A DNA stretch of 46,264 nucleotides, taken from the NCBI GenBank assembly GCA_008363385.1, contig RHKY01000005.1, forward strand, positions 82,254-128,517. The letters are read 5' to 3'. This DNA is from Acidobacteriota bacterium. Its GTDB lineage: Bacteria > Acidobacteriota > Thermoanaerobaculia > UBA5066. This document shows, piece after piece, positions 15,013 through 24,050 of the stretch; the stretch's first letter is position 1; every line of letters starts with the position of its first letter. A program made the position numbers and the translations under genes. Under the pieces are notes generated by a model that saw nothing but the letters and a program-made list of their open reading frames with translations, made no database searches and had not been told where the DNA came from.

Positions 15013-17679
15013 CTACTTCCCGTCGTTGGCGAGGCGCTGGGAGAGGAGCGACTTCAGGTCGGCCAGGAGCTCGCGGCGGCGGACGGAGGAGGTCTGGAGG
15101 ATCCGCTGGGCGGAGCTGGCGAGCCTCCTCCGCACGTCGGCCGACGGGGGCTCCTGGACGACGAGGACGACGGGGATCGTCCGCCACTCGGGCTGGCCAC
15201 GCAGCTCCTGCAGGAACTCGACACCGTCCATCGCGGGCATGAACGGGTCGAGGAGGATCAGGTCGGGCACGGCCTCGGAGAGCTTCGTCAGGCCGATCAG
15301 GCCGTTCTCGGCCTCGCGGACGACCCAGCCGGCCCGCTCCAGGATCCGCCGGTGGGTCTCGCGCGTCGGGGCGTCGTCGTCGATGACGAGGGCCGGGCAG
15401 ATCGGCTTGTCGCACGGGAACTGGTCGATCAGCTTCCGGAGCGTCTCCTCGCTCGGCTTGACGGCCCACTCGGTGGGGCCGAGGGTGAAGCCGCGGCTCC
15501 GGTCCTTGGAGAACGTCACCGGGATGACGGGGATCGTCGAGAGCTCCGGGTCCGACCCGAGCTGGATGACGAGGTGCCAGCCGTCCAGCTCGGGCATCAG
15601 GAGGTCGACGAGGACGGCGGCGGGGTGCCGCGACCGCGCGAGCGAGAGGCCGTCGCGCCCCGTCGTGGCGAAGATCGGCCGGTAGCCCTCCTGGAGGAGG
15701 AACGGCCGGAGGGCACCGTGGGCGTTCGGGTCGTCGTCCACGACGAGGACGAGCGGCCCGACGCCCTCCTCGCCCTCCTCGCCGGGGCGGGCCGTCCGGC
15801 CCACCGAGACCTCGGCGGGGACGGAGACCGTGAACGCGGTCCCCTTGTTCGGCTCGCTCTCGACGGTGACGTCCCCGCCCATCATCCGGCAGAGGCGCCG
15901 AGTGATCGCCAGGCCCAGGCCCGTCCCCCCGTACTTGCGGGTCGTCGAGGCGTCGGCCTGCGTGAAGGGCTGGAAGAGCTTGGCGACCTGCTCGGCCGTC
16001 ATCCCGATGCCGGTGTCCGAGACGCGGAAGAGGACCATGTCGCCGCCGGGGTCGCGCTTGCGCGTGACGTCGACGGTGATGGTCCCCTTCTCTGTGAACT
16101 TGCAGGAGTTGCTGACGAGGTTGAAGAGGATCTGGCGGACGCGGGTCAGGTCGGCGCGCATCTTGGCCGCGTCGGCCGGGCAGTTCGTCCGGAGGACGTT
16201 CCCGTTCTTCTCCACGAGGGGCTGGACGGTCGAGGCGACGTCCTTGACGACCTGGGCCACCTCGAAGACCTCCAGGTAGAGCTCCATCTTGTCGGCCTCG
16301 ATCTTGGAGAGGTCGAGGACGTCGTTGATGAGGCCGAGGAGGTGCTTGCCGGCCGTGTGGACCTTCCGCATGTCGGGGACGAGGTCCGAGGCGCCGGCGG
16401 CCTCGGCGTCCTCCATCAGGAGCTCGCTGTAGCCGATGATGGCGTTCAGCGGCGTCCTCAGCTCGTGGCTCATGCTCGCCAGGAAGGCGCTCTTGGCCCG
16501 GTTGGCGGCCTCGGCGGCGTCGCGCGCGGCGCGCAGCTCGTCGGCGGTCTTGTTCAGCTCCACCGTCCGGGACCGGACCGTCTCCTCCATCGTCTCGCCC
16601 GAGAGCTTCAGCTCGCCGGCGAGCTTGGCGAGGGCGTGCGCGGCGTCGACCACCTCGGGGGGGCCGTCGGGCGTCGGGCGGTGCCGGATGTCCCCGGCCG
16701 AGAGGCGGCGCGCCGAGTCGGCGAGCTTCTCCAGCGGGGCCGAGACGCGGGAGGCCACCCGGACGGCCACGAGGCCGCCGACCCCCCCGACGAGGACCAG
16801 GAGGAGTCCCGCGCCGATCCAGAGGACCGGAAGGGACGAGAGGCCGCCACCGGCGGTTCCGGCGACCAGGACAGCCCAGAAGGTCCCCGGGACGGGGCGG
16901 GCCCCGTAGGTCGTCCCGGCGGCCCGGACGACGGCCGGCGTCGAGCCCGCCGAGCCGCCCGACTCCAGGGCCCGCGCGGCGTCCGAGGCGACCGGCCCCC
17001 CGCCCGGCCCGGTCCAGCGCCCCTCGCCGAGGGCCGCCAGGCTCGGCGTGAGCCCTTTCGCCAGGCCCTGGGCGAGCGCGCTCCCGAGCTCTTCCTTCGT
17101 GAGGGGAAGCACCGCCATCCCGAGGACCTCGCCCCGCCGCCTCACCGGAGCCACGAGCCACGCGCTCCCGTCGGCGTCGGGGGAAGAGAGGGCGGCCCCC
17201 TCCTCCAGTCGGCGGGCCTGGTCGAGCGCCCGGGCGAGGCCGGCCGAGGGCGCCCGCCCGGAGGGCCCCGTGGGCGTCACGATCGCCGCCAGCTTGACCG
17301 AGACTCCCGACTCGCCCTCGTGGTGGAACAGGAGGAGGTCCGGCAGCTGCGCCCGCGCCACGACGCCGCGGACCCCCGCCGCGACGTCGCGGGCGAAGGC
17401 CTCGGCGGCACCCCCGCGCGGCTGGCGCTCGAGCCGGTCGGCCGCTTCCACCACCTCCGGCGCGCCGGCGACGGCCAGGAGGACGCGCTTCTTCTCCTCG
17501 AGGAGGAGGGCGACCCGGGCCGCGGCGCTCTCGGCGCCCGAGACGAGCGCCGCGTCCGAGGCCTTGCGCCCGGCCACCGTCGCCACGAAGGCGGCCGGGC
17601 TCAGGACGACGGCCGCCGCGACGACCGCGGCCCCGGCGAGGATCAGCGCCAGACGGCGGCGGAAAGGCGGGGCCCTCAG
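15013..17679 (-). CDS. Hybrid sensor histidine kinase with HAMP and two receivers
   Basis: The protein is a membrane sensor kinase. Counting from the GTG at 17586 (857 residues) it has an extracytoplasmic sensor region, a transmembrane helix at about 250-275, HAMP, a H-box with His374 ([23 protein letters not shown]), N-box [16 protein letters not shown]-boxes SDTGIGM and [10 protein letters not shown], and two receivers: VLVVDDD...[11 protein letters not shown] and ALVIDDD...[11 protein letters not shown]. That start lacks the first membrane helix. In frame upstream, [20 protein letters not shown] supplies it, and the only usable start there is CTG at 17679, four bases after GGAGGG, giving 888 residues. 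I therefore extend it. The second receiver lacks the usual C-terminal Lys-Pro. No separate response regulator is adjacent. Confidence 0.88.
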   Translation of the reverse strand: MRAPPFRRRLALILAGAAVVAAAVVLSPAAFVATVAGRKASDAALVSGAESAAARVALLLEEKKRVLLAVAGAPEVVEAADRLERQPRGGAAEAFARDVAAGVRGVVARAQLPDLLLFHHEGESGVSVKLAAIVTPTGPSGRAPSAGLARALDQARRLEEGAALSSPDADGSAWLVAPVRRRGEVLGMAVLPLTKEELGSALAQGLAKGLTPSLAALGEGRWTGPGGGPVASDAARALESGGSAGSTPAVVRAAGTTYGARPVPGTFWAVLVAGTAGGGLSSLPVLWIGAGLLLVLVGGVGGLVAVRVASRVSAPLEKLADSARRLSAGDIRHRPTPDGPPEVVDAAHALAKLAGELKLSGETMEETVRSRTVELNKTADELRAARDAAEAANRAKSAFLASMSHELRTPLNAIIGYSELLMEDAEAAGASDLVPDMRKVHTAGKHLLGLINDVLDLSKIEADKMELYLEVFEVAQVVKDVASTVQPLVEKNGNVLRTNCPADAAKMRADLTRVRQILFNLVSNSCKFTEKGTITVDVTRKRDPGGDMVLFRVSDTGIGMTAEQVAKLFQPFTQADASTTRKYGGTGLGLAITRRLCRMMGGDVTVESEPNKGTAFTVSVPAEVSVGRTARPGEEGEEGVGPLVLVVDDDPNAHGALRPFLLQEGYRPIFATTGRDGLSLARSRHPAAVLVDLLMPELDGWHLVIQLGSDPELSTIPVIPVTFSKDRSRGFTLGPTEWAVKPSEETLRKLIDQFPCDKPICPALVIDDDAPTRETHRRILERAGWVVREAENGLIGLTKLSEAVPDLILLDPFMPAMDGVEFLQELRGQPEWRTIPVVLVVQEPPSADVRRRLASSAQRILQTSSVRRRELLADLKSLLSQRLANDGK

Positions 17680-17707
17680 GAGTCCCTCCGCGCCGGGGAA
17701 GCGGCGC

Positions 17708-18274
17708 TCACTTCAGGCGGCCCGCCACCTTCTCGGCCAGCCCCCGGAGCCTCTCCATCGGGACCGGCGGGAGGTCGGCCTTGGTCGAGACGGAGAGGTA
17801 GTAGACGTACGTCCCCTTCTCCCCGCCGCAGGTCGTGCCGTGCGGGATCGACTTGCCCTTGGGCGGCGTCAGGAGCGTGCAGGCGACCGGGCCCCAGCTC
17901 TTCTTCTGGACCTTCAGCCCCTGCTTCGTCAGCGCGGCCTCGGCTTCGGCCTTCGCCTTCAGGCCGCGCTCGCGCCCCTCGGGGGTGACGGCGGCGGTGG
18001 AGACCGCCAGGAAGACGGAGCGGCTCTCGCCCGTCCAGGAGCAGCTGGAGAGGACCCCGTCGTGGTCGTGCGCGGGACCCTTCGTGTACTCCGCGTCCGC
18101 CTCCTTCGGCTCCCCGACCGCGCTCCCCAGGGCGGCCTTCAGCTCGTCGGCGGTGAGGAGCGAGCAGGGGCGGTGCCCCTTTCCGGCCGCGCCTGCCGGG
18201 AACGAGAGCGCCAGGAGGGCCAGCGGCAAGAGAAGGCGCGCGAGGCGCCGCGTGGGTCTTCGGGACGTCGTCAC
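17708..18274 (-). CDS. Small exported protein, DUF3558-like
   Basis: The 188-residue protein has a signal peptide ([22 protein letters not shown]) followed by [21 protein letters not shown]. This is the characteristic beginning of the DUF3558/small-lipoprotein-like family, in which a Cys and a LLT-x-x-E helix precede a beta sheet. Further cysteines (SSCSW, VACTLL, TTCGG) suggest two disulphides. The function is unknown. The GTG at 18274 is preceded at six bases by TACAAT and has no Shine-Dalgarno, so it is probably leaderless. It ends 28 bases before the extended start of the histidine kinase on the same strand, so the two may be co-transcribed and it could serve the sensor. Confidence 0.75.
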   Translation of the reverse strand: MTTSRRPTRRLARLLLPLALLALSFPAGAAGKGHRPCSLLTADELKAALGSAVGEPKEADAEYTKGPAHDHDGVLSSCSWTGESRSVFLAVSTAAVTPEGRERGLKAKAEAEAALTKQGLKVQKKSWGPVACTLLTPPKGKSIPHGTTCGGEKGTYVYYLSVSTKADLPPVPMERLRGLAEKVAGRLK

Positions 18275-18280
18275 GGGCGG

Positions 18281-18286
18281 ATTGTA
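18281..18286 (-). promoter_or_regulatory. -10-like element, predicted leaderless start
   Basis: On the minus strand TACAAT (18286 to 18281) is followed by exactly six bases and the GTG at 18274. It is the best -10 match among the four elements of this kind in the window. No -35 is visible in the very GC-rich sequence upstream. Confidence 0.5.
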
Positions 18287-18379
18287 GGCGTCCCGCCCCC
18301 TCCCGCGTCCCCCTTTCCTCGGGCCGGGAGGGCCCCCCCTCCGACCCGGGATCGGCGATACTCCGCCCGGACTCTCGCC

Positions 18380-19288
18380 GTGAAGCTGAACGGGGACTCT
18401 CTCCAGGCTCTCCTGGCCGTCGCCGAGGTCATCGCCTACCCGGAGGGGGCGTACCTCTGGCACGAGGGGGACGCCGGCGACGCCGCGGCGCTCCTCCTCG
18501 AGGGGGAGCTGGAGGTCCTGCACGAGGTGGAAGGGCAGGACGAGCCGGTCCACCTCCGCAAGGTCGAGCCGGGGACGCTCGTCGGCGAGCTGGCCTGCCT
18601 CGACGGCCTCGCCCGCTCGGCCTCGGTCCGGGCGACGTCGGCGTGCCAAGTGGCCCGGATCCCGGCGGACCGCTTCCGCGAGATCGTCCGGGGCCGCCAC
18701 GAGATCTTCGCCGAGCTCTTCTGGGAGCAGGTGGCCCGCGTCAGGAGCCTGACGCGGCACGTCACGAAGACCCACCACCGGGCCATCACCGACACGCTGA
18801 CCGGGCTCTACAACTTCGGCTTCTTCCAGCAGCGGCTCGGGATGGAGACGCAGCGCGCCCGGATGACAGGGGACCCGATCTCGCTCGTCATCTTCGACAT
18901 CGACCACTTCAAGAAGTTCAACGACACGCACGGGCACCCGGAGGGGAACAAGGTCCTCGTCCGCGTCGCCGAGATCCTCAAGGGGGCGGGGCGCCGCGGC
19001 GACATCGTCGCGCGGTACGGCGGCGAGGAGTTCGCGATCCTCCTCTACGGCGCGACCCGGATGGACGCCTGGCTCCTGGCCGAGTCGGCCCGCCAGCGCG
19101 TCTTCTCCGAGGACTTCCCCGGAGGCGAGACCCAGCCCCTCGGACGGGTCACGATCAGCGGGGGCGTCGCGACCCTCCCCGAGGACGCCGGCGACGAGGA
19201 GGCCCTGATCCAGGCGGCCGACGAGCGCCTCTACCGCTCCAAGGAGAAGGGCCGCAACCGGATCTCCGGCCACCCCGACGAGGCGTAG
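18380..19288 (+). CDS. cNMP-binding-domain diguanylate cyclase
   Basis: The 302-residue protein begins with a cyclic-nucleotide-binding (CRP-type) domain (about 1-120: YLWHEGDAGDAAALLLEGELEVL, PGTLVGELACLDGLARSASVRA). A linker helix with THHRAITDTLTGLYN leads into a GGDEF domain. The signature is GGEEF at 214-218, preceded by an inhibitory-site RxxD at 205-208. The enzyme should be an active, product-inhibited diguanylate cyclase that makes c-di-GMP, probably controlled by a nucleotide bound at the N-terminus. The typical cAMP-contacting Arg-Ser pair (ARSASV) is present. There is no membrane segment and no DNA-binding domain. The start is GTG with GATACT 17 bases upstream. A strong hairpin follows the stop. 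Confidence 0.92.
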   Translation: MKLNGDSLQALLAVAEVIAYPEGAYLWHEGDAGDAAALLLEGELEVLHEVEGQDEPVHLRKVEPGTLVGELACLDGLARSASVRATSACQVARIPADRFREIVRGRHEIFAELFWEQVARVRSLTRHVTKTHHRAITDTLTGLYNFGFFQQRLGMETQRARMTGDPISLVIFDIDHFKKFNDTHGHPEGNKVLVRVAEILKGAGRRGDIVARYGGEEFAILLYGATRMDAWLLAESARQRVFSEDFPGGETQPLGRVTISGGVATLPEDAGDEEALIQAADERLYRSKEKGRNRISGHPDEA

Positions 19289-19300
19289 CGCTGCTGGATT

Positions 19301-19333
19301 CGGGGAGAGGCACGCCGCCCGGTCCTCTCCCCG
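19301..19333. terminator. Strong hairpin between convergent genes
   Basis: CGGGGAGAGG (19301-19310) and CCTCTCCCCG (19324-19333) are a perfect ten-base inverted repeat with a 13-base loop, placed between the diguanylate cyclase stop and the stop of the convergent membrane protein. It probably acts as a bidirectional transcription end, although no T-run follows. The rest of this 126-base gap holds nothing recognisable. Confidence 0.55.
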
Positions 19334-19414
19334 CGCCCCTCACCTTTCGGCCGCATTCCGCGGGAACGAGCTGTTCGTGCGCTGGAAACGGCGGCCCGGC
19401 CCTCCCCGGACGTG

Positions 19415-20983
19415 TCAGTACGGCCAGGGGCCCGGCGGCAGCGCCCGCTCGCGCTCCCGCCGCGCCAGGAGCCGGGGCGGGATCGGGGCGGACGAGCCCC
19501 AGGCCTTCTCGAGCGCCCCGGGGCGGTCGAAGTAGACGTCGGCGACGTACCCCACCTGCAGCCTCACCGCGGGCGGCGGCCTCCGGACGGAAGGGACGAG
19601 GAGCGAGCCCGAGACGAGGAGGGCGGCCCCGGCCGCGAAGGCCGAAGCGCCCCGCCGCCCCAGAGCGAGGACCGCGGCCGCGAGGACCAGCCCGAACGGG
19701 ACGGCGAGGGCCAGCGGGCGCCAGAGGAGGTGGAGGAGGTTGGGGGCCACGAGCCCCTCGGACAGGAGCCGCAGGCCGAGTCCCGCCCAGGGGAGCGGGA
19801 CTCCCTCCGGCGCGAAGGGGAACGTGAGGGCCACCAGCCCGACGGCCGCGGCCGAGGAGCCGAGCAGGAGCCGCTCGACGAGCCCGCCCCGGCGGAGCGA
19901 GAGCGGCAGGACGAGGAACGGGAGGGCAGCCACGAGGTAGCGCGGCCCGGTGGTCCACCCGCCGTGCCAGTTCGGGTACCCGGCGTAGACGAGGAGGAGC
20001 GACGCCGGGACGCCGGCGAGGGCGGCGAAGGCGGACCGCGTCGTGGCGCGCCGCACCGCGGGAAGCGCCGGCAGCGCCGCGAGGAGGACGGGCGAGAAGA
20101 GGAGGAGCCCCCGCGCCGGGTCGAGGAGGAGGCGCAGGAGGGTGACCGGCGAAGGGAAGGAGACGCCGAAGAGCCCCGATCCGGCCAGCGCCTGGAAGCT
20201 CCCGGCCCTCTCGTGGCCGGAGGAGAGCGCGAACGGGCTTCCGAAGCAGGCCGCGTCGTACAGGCCGAGGAGGAGCGCGAAGGGGAGGCCCCCGAGGACG
20301 GCCCTGGCCGCGCGCCGCCGGTCGACGAAGAGGAGGACCGCCACGAGGAGCGCCGCCGGGACCGCCACGGGGTACTCCGAGAGGACGGCCAGGCCCAGGA
20401 GGGCTCCTCCCGCCAGGTCCCGCCGCGCCCGGACGACCGTCGAGGGGGGGAGGAAGAGGAGGAGGAAGGCGCCGAAGAGGGCCGCGGCCGCCAGGGCGTG
20501 CGCGAAGAGGAGGAGCCCGTAGGCCAGGAGCGGCGTCCCGAACAGGAGGGCGAGGAGGACGACGCGCTGGCGGTCGGGCGGCGCCCCGAGCCTCCGCGCC
20601 GCCCGGGCGAGGGCCAGAGCCAGGAGGAGCGCGGGCAGGCTCGCGCCGAAGAGGCGCATCGCCACGAGAGACGGACGGATCGAGGAGGCCGAGGGAGGCC
20701 CGACGAACGGCCGCGCGATCAGGTAACCCGGCAGCGCGGCGAGCGCCGCCCCGGGCGCCTTGTTCGAGTAGACGCGCCCCTCCCGCTCGGAGAGGTCCTC
20801 GAAGCCCGGGGGGAGGAGGGCGAGAAGGCGGGGCGAGAGGGCGAGCGAGCCCTCCTCGACGACGGAGGCCGCGAGCGCCCAGCGGGTCAGCTCGTTCGGC
20901 GAGGCGAAGTGGGGGAAGACGCCGACCCACAGGAGCGACAGGAGCGCGTAGACGGCCACGACGGCCCCCGTCCGGGACGACAC
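19415..20983 (-). CDS. Multi-pass GT-C-like membrane protein
   Basis: The 522-residue protein has roughly ten to twelve hydrophobic helices. The N-terminal helix (VVAVYALLSLLWVGVF) is followed by an extracytoplasmic loop with SPNELTRWALAASVVEEG and REGRVYSNKAPGAALAALPGYL. These resemble the first loop of GT-C glycosyltransferases (GT39/ArnT/PMT-like), in which an acidic residue binds the polyprenyl-sugar donor; here the acidic position is the Glu of NELTR. A short C-terminal tail ends in PPGPWPY. It may transfer a lipid-linked sugar, and the divergent GT2 gene could make the donor, but no substrate can be named. The GTG at 20983 appears leaderless. Confidence 0.75.
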   Translation of the reverse strand: MSSRTGAVVAVYALLSLLWVGVFPHFASPNELTRWALAASVVEEGSLALSPRLLALLPPGFEDLSEREGRVYSNKAPGAALAALPGYLIARPFVGPPSASSIRPSLVAMRLFGASLPALLLALALARAARRLGAPPDRQRVVLLALLFGTPLLAYGLLLFAHALAAAALFGAFLLLFLPPSTVVRARRDLAGGALLGLAVLSEYPVAVPAALLVAVLLFVDRRRAARAVLGGLPFALLLGLYDAACFGSPFALSSGHERAGSFQALAGSGLFGVSFPSPVTLLRLLLDPARGLLLFSPVLLAALPALPAVRRATTRSAFAALAGVPASLLLVYAGYPNWHGGWTTGPRYLVAALPFLVLPLSLRRGGLVERLLLGSSAAAVGLVALTFPFAPEGVPLPWAGLGLRLLSEGLVAPNLLHLLWRPLALAVPFGLVLAAAVLALGRRGASAFAAGAALLVSGSLLVPSVRRPPPAVRLQVGYVADVYFDRPGALEKAWGSSAPIPPRLLARRERERALPPGPWPY

Positions 20984-20989
20984 CGGGGC

Positions 20990-20995
20990 AGTCTA
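20990..20995 (-). promoter_or_regulatory. -10-like element, predicted leaderless start
   Basis: On the minus strand TAGACT (20995 to 20990) is followed by exactly six bases and the GTG at 20983. It lies back to back with the plus-strand GATAAT at 20998-21003, so the divergent genes would share one very compact control region. Confidence 0.45.
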
Positions 20996-20997
20996 GC

Positions 20998-21003
20998 GAT
21001 AAT
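20998..21003 (+). promoter_or_regulatory. -10-like element for the GT2 operon
   Basis: GATAAT at 20998-21003 is nine bases before the ATG at 21013, leaving at most a few transcribed bases before the start codon and no Shine-Dalgarno. It implies an almost leaderless mRNA. The two divergent -10 elements are two bases apart. Confidence 0.4.
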
Positions 21004-21012
21004 CGGCCCCAC

Positions 21013-21753
21013 ATGCGCCACGGGAAGAAGGTCGCCGTCGTCATGCCCGCCTACAACGCGGAGGAGACGCTCGTCCGCTCGTACGAGGAGATCCCGCACG
21101 AGTTCGTCGACGACATCGTCCTCGTCGACGACGGGTCGAAGGACCGGACGGTCGAGCTCGCCCGCTCGCTGCCGAACGTCCACGTCGTCGTCCACGAGCG
21201 GAACAAGGGCTACGGCGGGAACCAGAAGACCTGCTACCGGACGGCGCTCGCGCGCGGGGCGGACATCTGCGTGATGATCCACCCCGACCACCAGTACGAC
21301 GCCTCGGTCCTCCCGGACCTGATCGAGCCGATCGCGCTCGGGAAGGCCGACGCGATGTTCGGCAGCCGGATGCTCGGCGGGCGCCCCATCGAGGGGGGGA
21401 TGCCGAAGTGGAAGTACCTGGCCAACATCGGCCTGACGGCCGTCGAGAACGCGACCTTCTACCTCTACCTGACCGAGTACCACTCGGGCCTGAGGGCCTA
21501 CTCGCGCCGGTACCTGGAGACGGTCGCCCTCGACGCCTTCTCCGACGACTTCGTCTTCGACACCCAGATCATCGCGGCGGGCATCTGGAAGAAGATGACG
21601 ATCCGCGAGATCCCGATCGTCACGCGCTACTTCGACGAGGCCTCGCAGATCGACTTCCGGCGCTCGTGCGTCTACGGGCTCGAGATCCTCTGGACGATGC
21701 TCCGGTTCAAGCTCCACAAGTGGGGCTACCGGAACGACCCCCTGTTCCGATGA
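21013..21753 (+). CDS. Family 2 glycosyltransferase, polyprenyl-phosphate sugar synthase type
   Basis: The 246-residue protein is a GT-A fold enzyme of family 2: VAVVMPAYNAEETLVRSYEEIP, nucleotide/metal motif IVLVDDGSKDRT, NKGYGGNQKTCYRTALARGADI and a DxD-like HPDHQYD, then GSRMLGGR. It ends without the transmembrane pair seen in ArnC/GtrB, so it is closest to soluble dolichyl/undecaprenyl-phosphate mannose synthase-like proteins. It would make a lipid-linked sugar at the cytoplasmic face. Its stop overlaps the ATG of the YfhO-like gene (ATGA), and a divergent GT-C-like protein lies 29 bases upstream, which is consistent with donor synthesis and transfer being encoded together. Confidence 0.85.
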   Translation: MRHGKKVAVVMPAYNAEETLVRSYEEIPHEFVDDIVLVDDGSKDRTVELARSLPNVHVVVHERNKGYGGNQKTCYRTALARGADICVMIHPDHQYDASVLPDLIEPIALGKADAMFGSRMLGGRPIEGGMPKWKYLANIGLTAVENATFYLYLTEYHSGLRAYSRRYLETVALDAFSDDFVFDTQIIAAGIWKKMTIREIPIVTRYFDEASQIDFRRSCVYGLEILWTMLRFKLHKWGYRNDPLFR

Positions 21754-24050
21754 GCCCGGAGGCGCCGCCCTCGCCCGAGCGCGCGGCGCGGGGGCGGACT
21801 CTCCTCCTCTCGCTCGTCCTCCTCTCCCTCGTCGCCGCCTTCAACCTCGACCTCCTCACGGGCTCGGCGACGCCCGCCTACCGCGACCTCGGCTCGACGC
21901 AGCGCCCCGCGCGGGCCCTCCACGCGCGGCTCGGCGACGCCTCGGTCAACCCGCACGCCTCCTTCGGGCAACCGTACCGGGGGAACCCCAACCTCGTCCT
22001 GGCCTACCCCTTCCCCGCCTCGCCCCGCTTCCTCGGCCTCCACCTCCTCCTCCACCTCGCGCTGGCCGCGGCCGGGGCGTCGCTCCTCTTCGCCCGCCTC
22101 GTCCGGGCGCCGGAGGCCGCGCTCCTCGGAGGGCTCGCGTTCGGCCTGTCGGGGACCGTCGTCTCCTCGGCCGCGTTCCTCAACGCGTCGACGACGGTGG
22201 CCTGGGTTCCGTGGCTCCTCCTCTGTGTCCACGCCGCACGGGACGCCGGGGGGCGAAGGCTCCTCCTGCCGTTCCTGGGCGCGGCGCTCTCCTCGGCGCT
22301 CCTCGTCACGGGGGGCGAGCCGGCGCTCGGCCTGATCGGGATCGGCGTCGCCCTCGCGCTGGCCGCCACCGCCCCGAGGGGGGGCCGCGCTCGCTCGCTC
22401 CTCGTCCTCGTGGGCGGCGGGCTCCTCTCGGCCCTCGTCCTCTCGCCGTGGCTCCTGGAGGTCCTCCGGGCCTCGGCGTTCTCCTCGCGGAGGCTGCGCG
22501 GCTTCTCCTGGACCGAGTTCGCCGCGGTCGGCTTCCACCCGCTCCGGTTCCTCGAGACCCCCTTCCCGCTCCTCTGGGGGGACCCCTCGAGGGTGCTCGC
22601 CGGCGGTTTCTGGGGGTTCGCCGCGACGCAGGGGAACCCGCCGTACCTGGCCTCGGCGGCCTTCGGCGTCCTGCCGGCGGCGCTCGCCCTCCTCCTCCTC
22701 TCCTCGGCCCGCCGAGCCGAGGCGCGCGTCTTCACGGCGGCCGGGGGCGCCGCCCTCCTCCTCGCCTTCTCGCCCTGGCTCCCCGGGGCGCGGGCGGTGT
22801 ACGAGGCTCTGCCGGCGCTCCACGTCCTGCGCTATCCGGGGAAGGCGATCCTGGCGTTCGGGCTCGCGCTGGCGGCGCTGGCGGCGGTCGGGGCGGACCG
22901 GCTCCTCTTCGGCGAGGCCCTCCCCCGCTTCCGGCGCCGCGCCTCCTGGGTCCTCCTGGTCCTCGCCGGCCTCCTCGCGGCCTTCGCGGTCGTCCTCCGG
23001 CTGCGCCCAGCCTGGACGCTCTCGCTCCTGGGCGCGGGCTGGGACCCTTCGTGGGCCGCGCCGCCCGACCTGGTCCTCGGCCCGGTCGCGGGCCGCCTCC
23101 CGCTCCAGGCCGCCGCCGCCGCGGCGCTCCTCCTCCTCCTCGCGCGCTTCCTGCCGGACGGCGTCGCGCCCGGCCCGCGCCGCCTCCTCCTCCCGGCGCT
23201 CGTCGCCGCGGAGCTCCTGGCCGCGCACCGGACGCTCCTCCCCCGCGTCCCGGCGGCCTGGCTCGAGGCGCCGTCGCCCCTCGTGGCGCGGGCGGCGGCG
23301 ATCCCCGGCCGCGTCTTCGAGCGGACGGGCAAGGACCTCGACGCGGTGAGGCGGGGGCTCTCGGGCCGGCTGGCCTCGGACGACCTCCCGGGGCTCGTCC
23401 GCGCGCAGCTCTCGCAAGGGTGGGCGCTCACGGGGGCGCCGTTCGGCCTGAGGTACGCCTTCGACCCCGACCCGGACGGGAGCTACAGCCTCCTGGACCG
23501 GATGGCCCGCGACGTCGTCGTGTCGCGCGACTGGCCGCGCCGGCTGAAGTGGCTCCGCGCCGCCGGGGTCGGCTCGGTGATCGCCCACGACGTCCCGCCC
23601 GGCCTTCCCGGCCTCGCACCCGTCCTCACCGAGGCGCGGGACGGGGTCCCGGCGACCCTCTACCGCCTCACGGACCCGCTCCCCGGCGTCCGCCGCCTCT
23701 CCCGCGTCCTCGGGGCCTCGTCGGTGACCGAGGCCGTTACGGCCTTCGAGCGAGAGGACTTCGACCCCGCGACCGACGTCGTCGTGGCCGGCCGGCCTCC
23801 CGAGGGGACCTCGGGGACCGACCGGGACGCCGCGGCGAGGGCCGTGGTCCTCTCGGAGTCGCCCGACGTCCTCGAGGTCGCGACGGAGGGGGCCTCGGCG
23901 GCGGTCCTCCTCCTCGACCGGACGTTCACGCCGCGCGTCGCCGCCACCGCCGACGGCCGCCCGGCGAAGGTGTACGCGGCCGACGTGAACCTCGTCGGCG
24001 TCGCCGTCCCCGCGGGGAAGAGCCGCGTCCGCGTGGAGCTGGCCCCCTGA
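21750..24050 (+). CDS. YfhO-like multi-pass membrane protein
   Basis: The 766-residue protein has a first helix at about 17-37 (LLLSLVLLSLVAAFNLDLL), a conserved loop with TPAYRDLGSTQRPARAL and QPYRGNPNLVLAYPFP, then about ten more helices and a C-terminal extracytoplasmic domain of about 250 residues. The loop-plus-helices pattern (FGLSGTVVSSAAFLNASTTVAWVPWLLL, LHVLRYPGKAILAFGLALAALAAVGAD) matches the YfhO (PF09586) family of membrane proteins related to GT-C glycosyltransferases. In Firmicutes YfhO is required for glycosylation of teichoic acids; here the acceptor is unknown. It sits between a GT2 enzyme and a deacetylase-fold protein with overlaps on both sides, suggesting a glycan-modifying unit. 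Confidence 0.75.
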   Translation: MSPEAPPSPERAARGRTLLLSLVLLSLVAAFNLDLLTGSATPAYRDLGSTQRPARALHARLGDASVNPHASFGQPYRGNPNLVLAYPFPASPRFLGLHLLLHLALAAAGASLLFARLVRAPEAALLGGLAFGLSGTVVSSAAFLNASTTVAWVPWLLLCVHAARDAGGRRLLLPFLGAALSSALLVTGGEPALGLIGIGVALALAATAPRGGRARSLLVLVGGGLLSALVLSPWLLEVLRASAFSSRRLRGFSWTEFAAVGFHPLRFLETPFPLLWGDPSRVLAGGFWGFAATQGNPPYLASAAFGVLPAALALLLLSSARRAEARVFTAAGGAALLLAFSPWLPGARAVYEALPALHVLRYPGKAILAFGLALAALAAVGADRLLFGEALPRFRRRASWVLLVLAGLLAAFAVVLRLRPAWTLSLLGAGWDPSWAAPPDLVLGPVAGRLPLQAAAAAALLLLLARFLPDGVAPGPRRLLLPALVAAELLAAHRTLLPRVPAAWLEAPSPLVARAAAIPGRVFERTGKDLDAVRRGLSGRLASDDLPGLVRAQLSQGWALTGAPFGLRYAFDPDPDGSYSLLDRMARDVVVSRDWPRRLKWLRAAGVGSVIAHDVPPGLPGLAPVLTEARDGVPATLYRLTDPLPGVRRLSRVLGASSVTEAVTAFEREDFDPATDVVVAGRPPEGTSGTDRDAAARAVVLSESPDVLEVATEGASAAVLLLDRTFTPRVAATADGRPAKVYAADVNLVGVAVPAGKSRVRVELAP

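Noticed and set aside
21013-21753. ArnC (undecaprenyl-phosphate Ara4FN transferase), suggested by the nearby arnD
   Set aside because: The protein lacks the C-terminal transmembrane helices of ArnC and lies more than 14 kb away in another operon.
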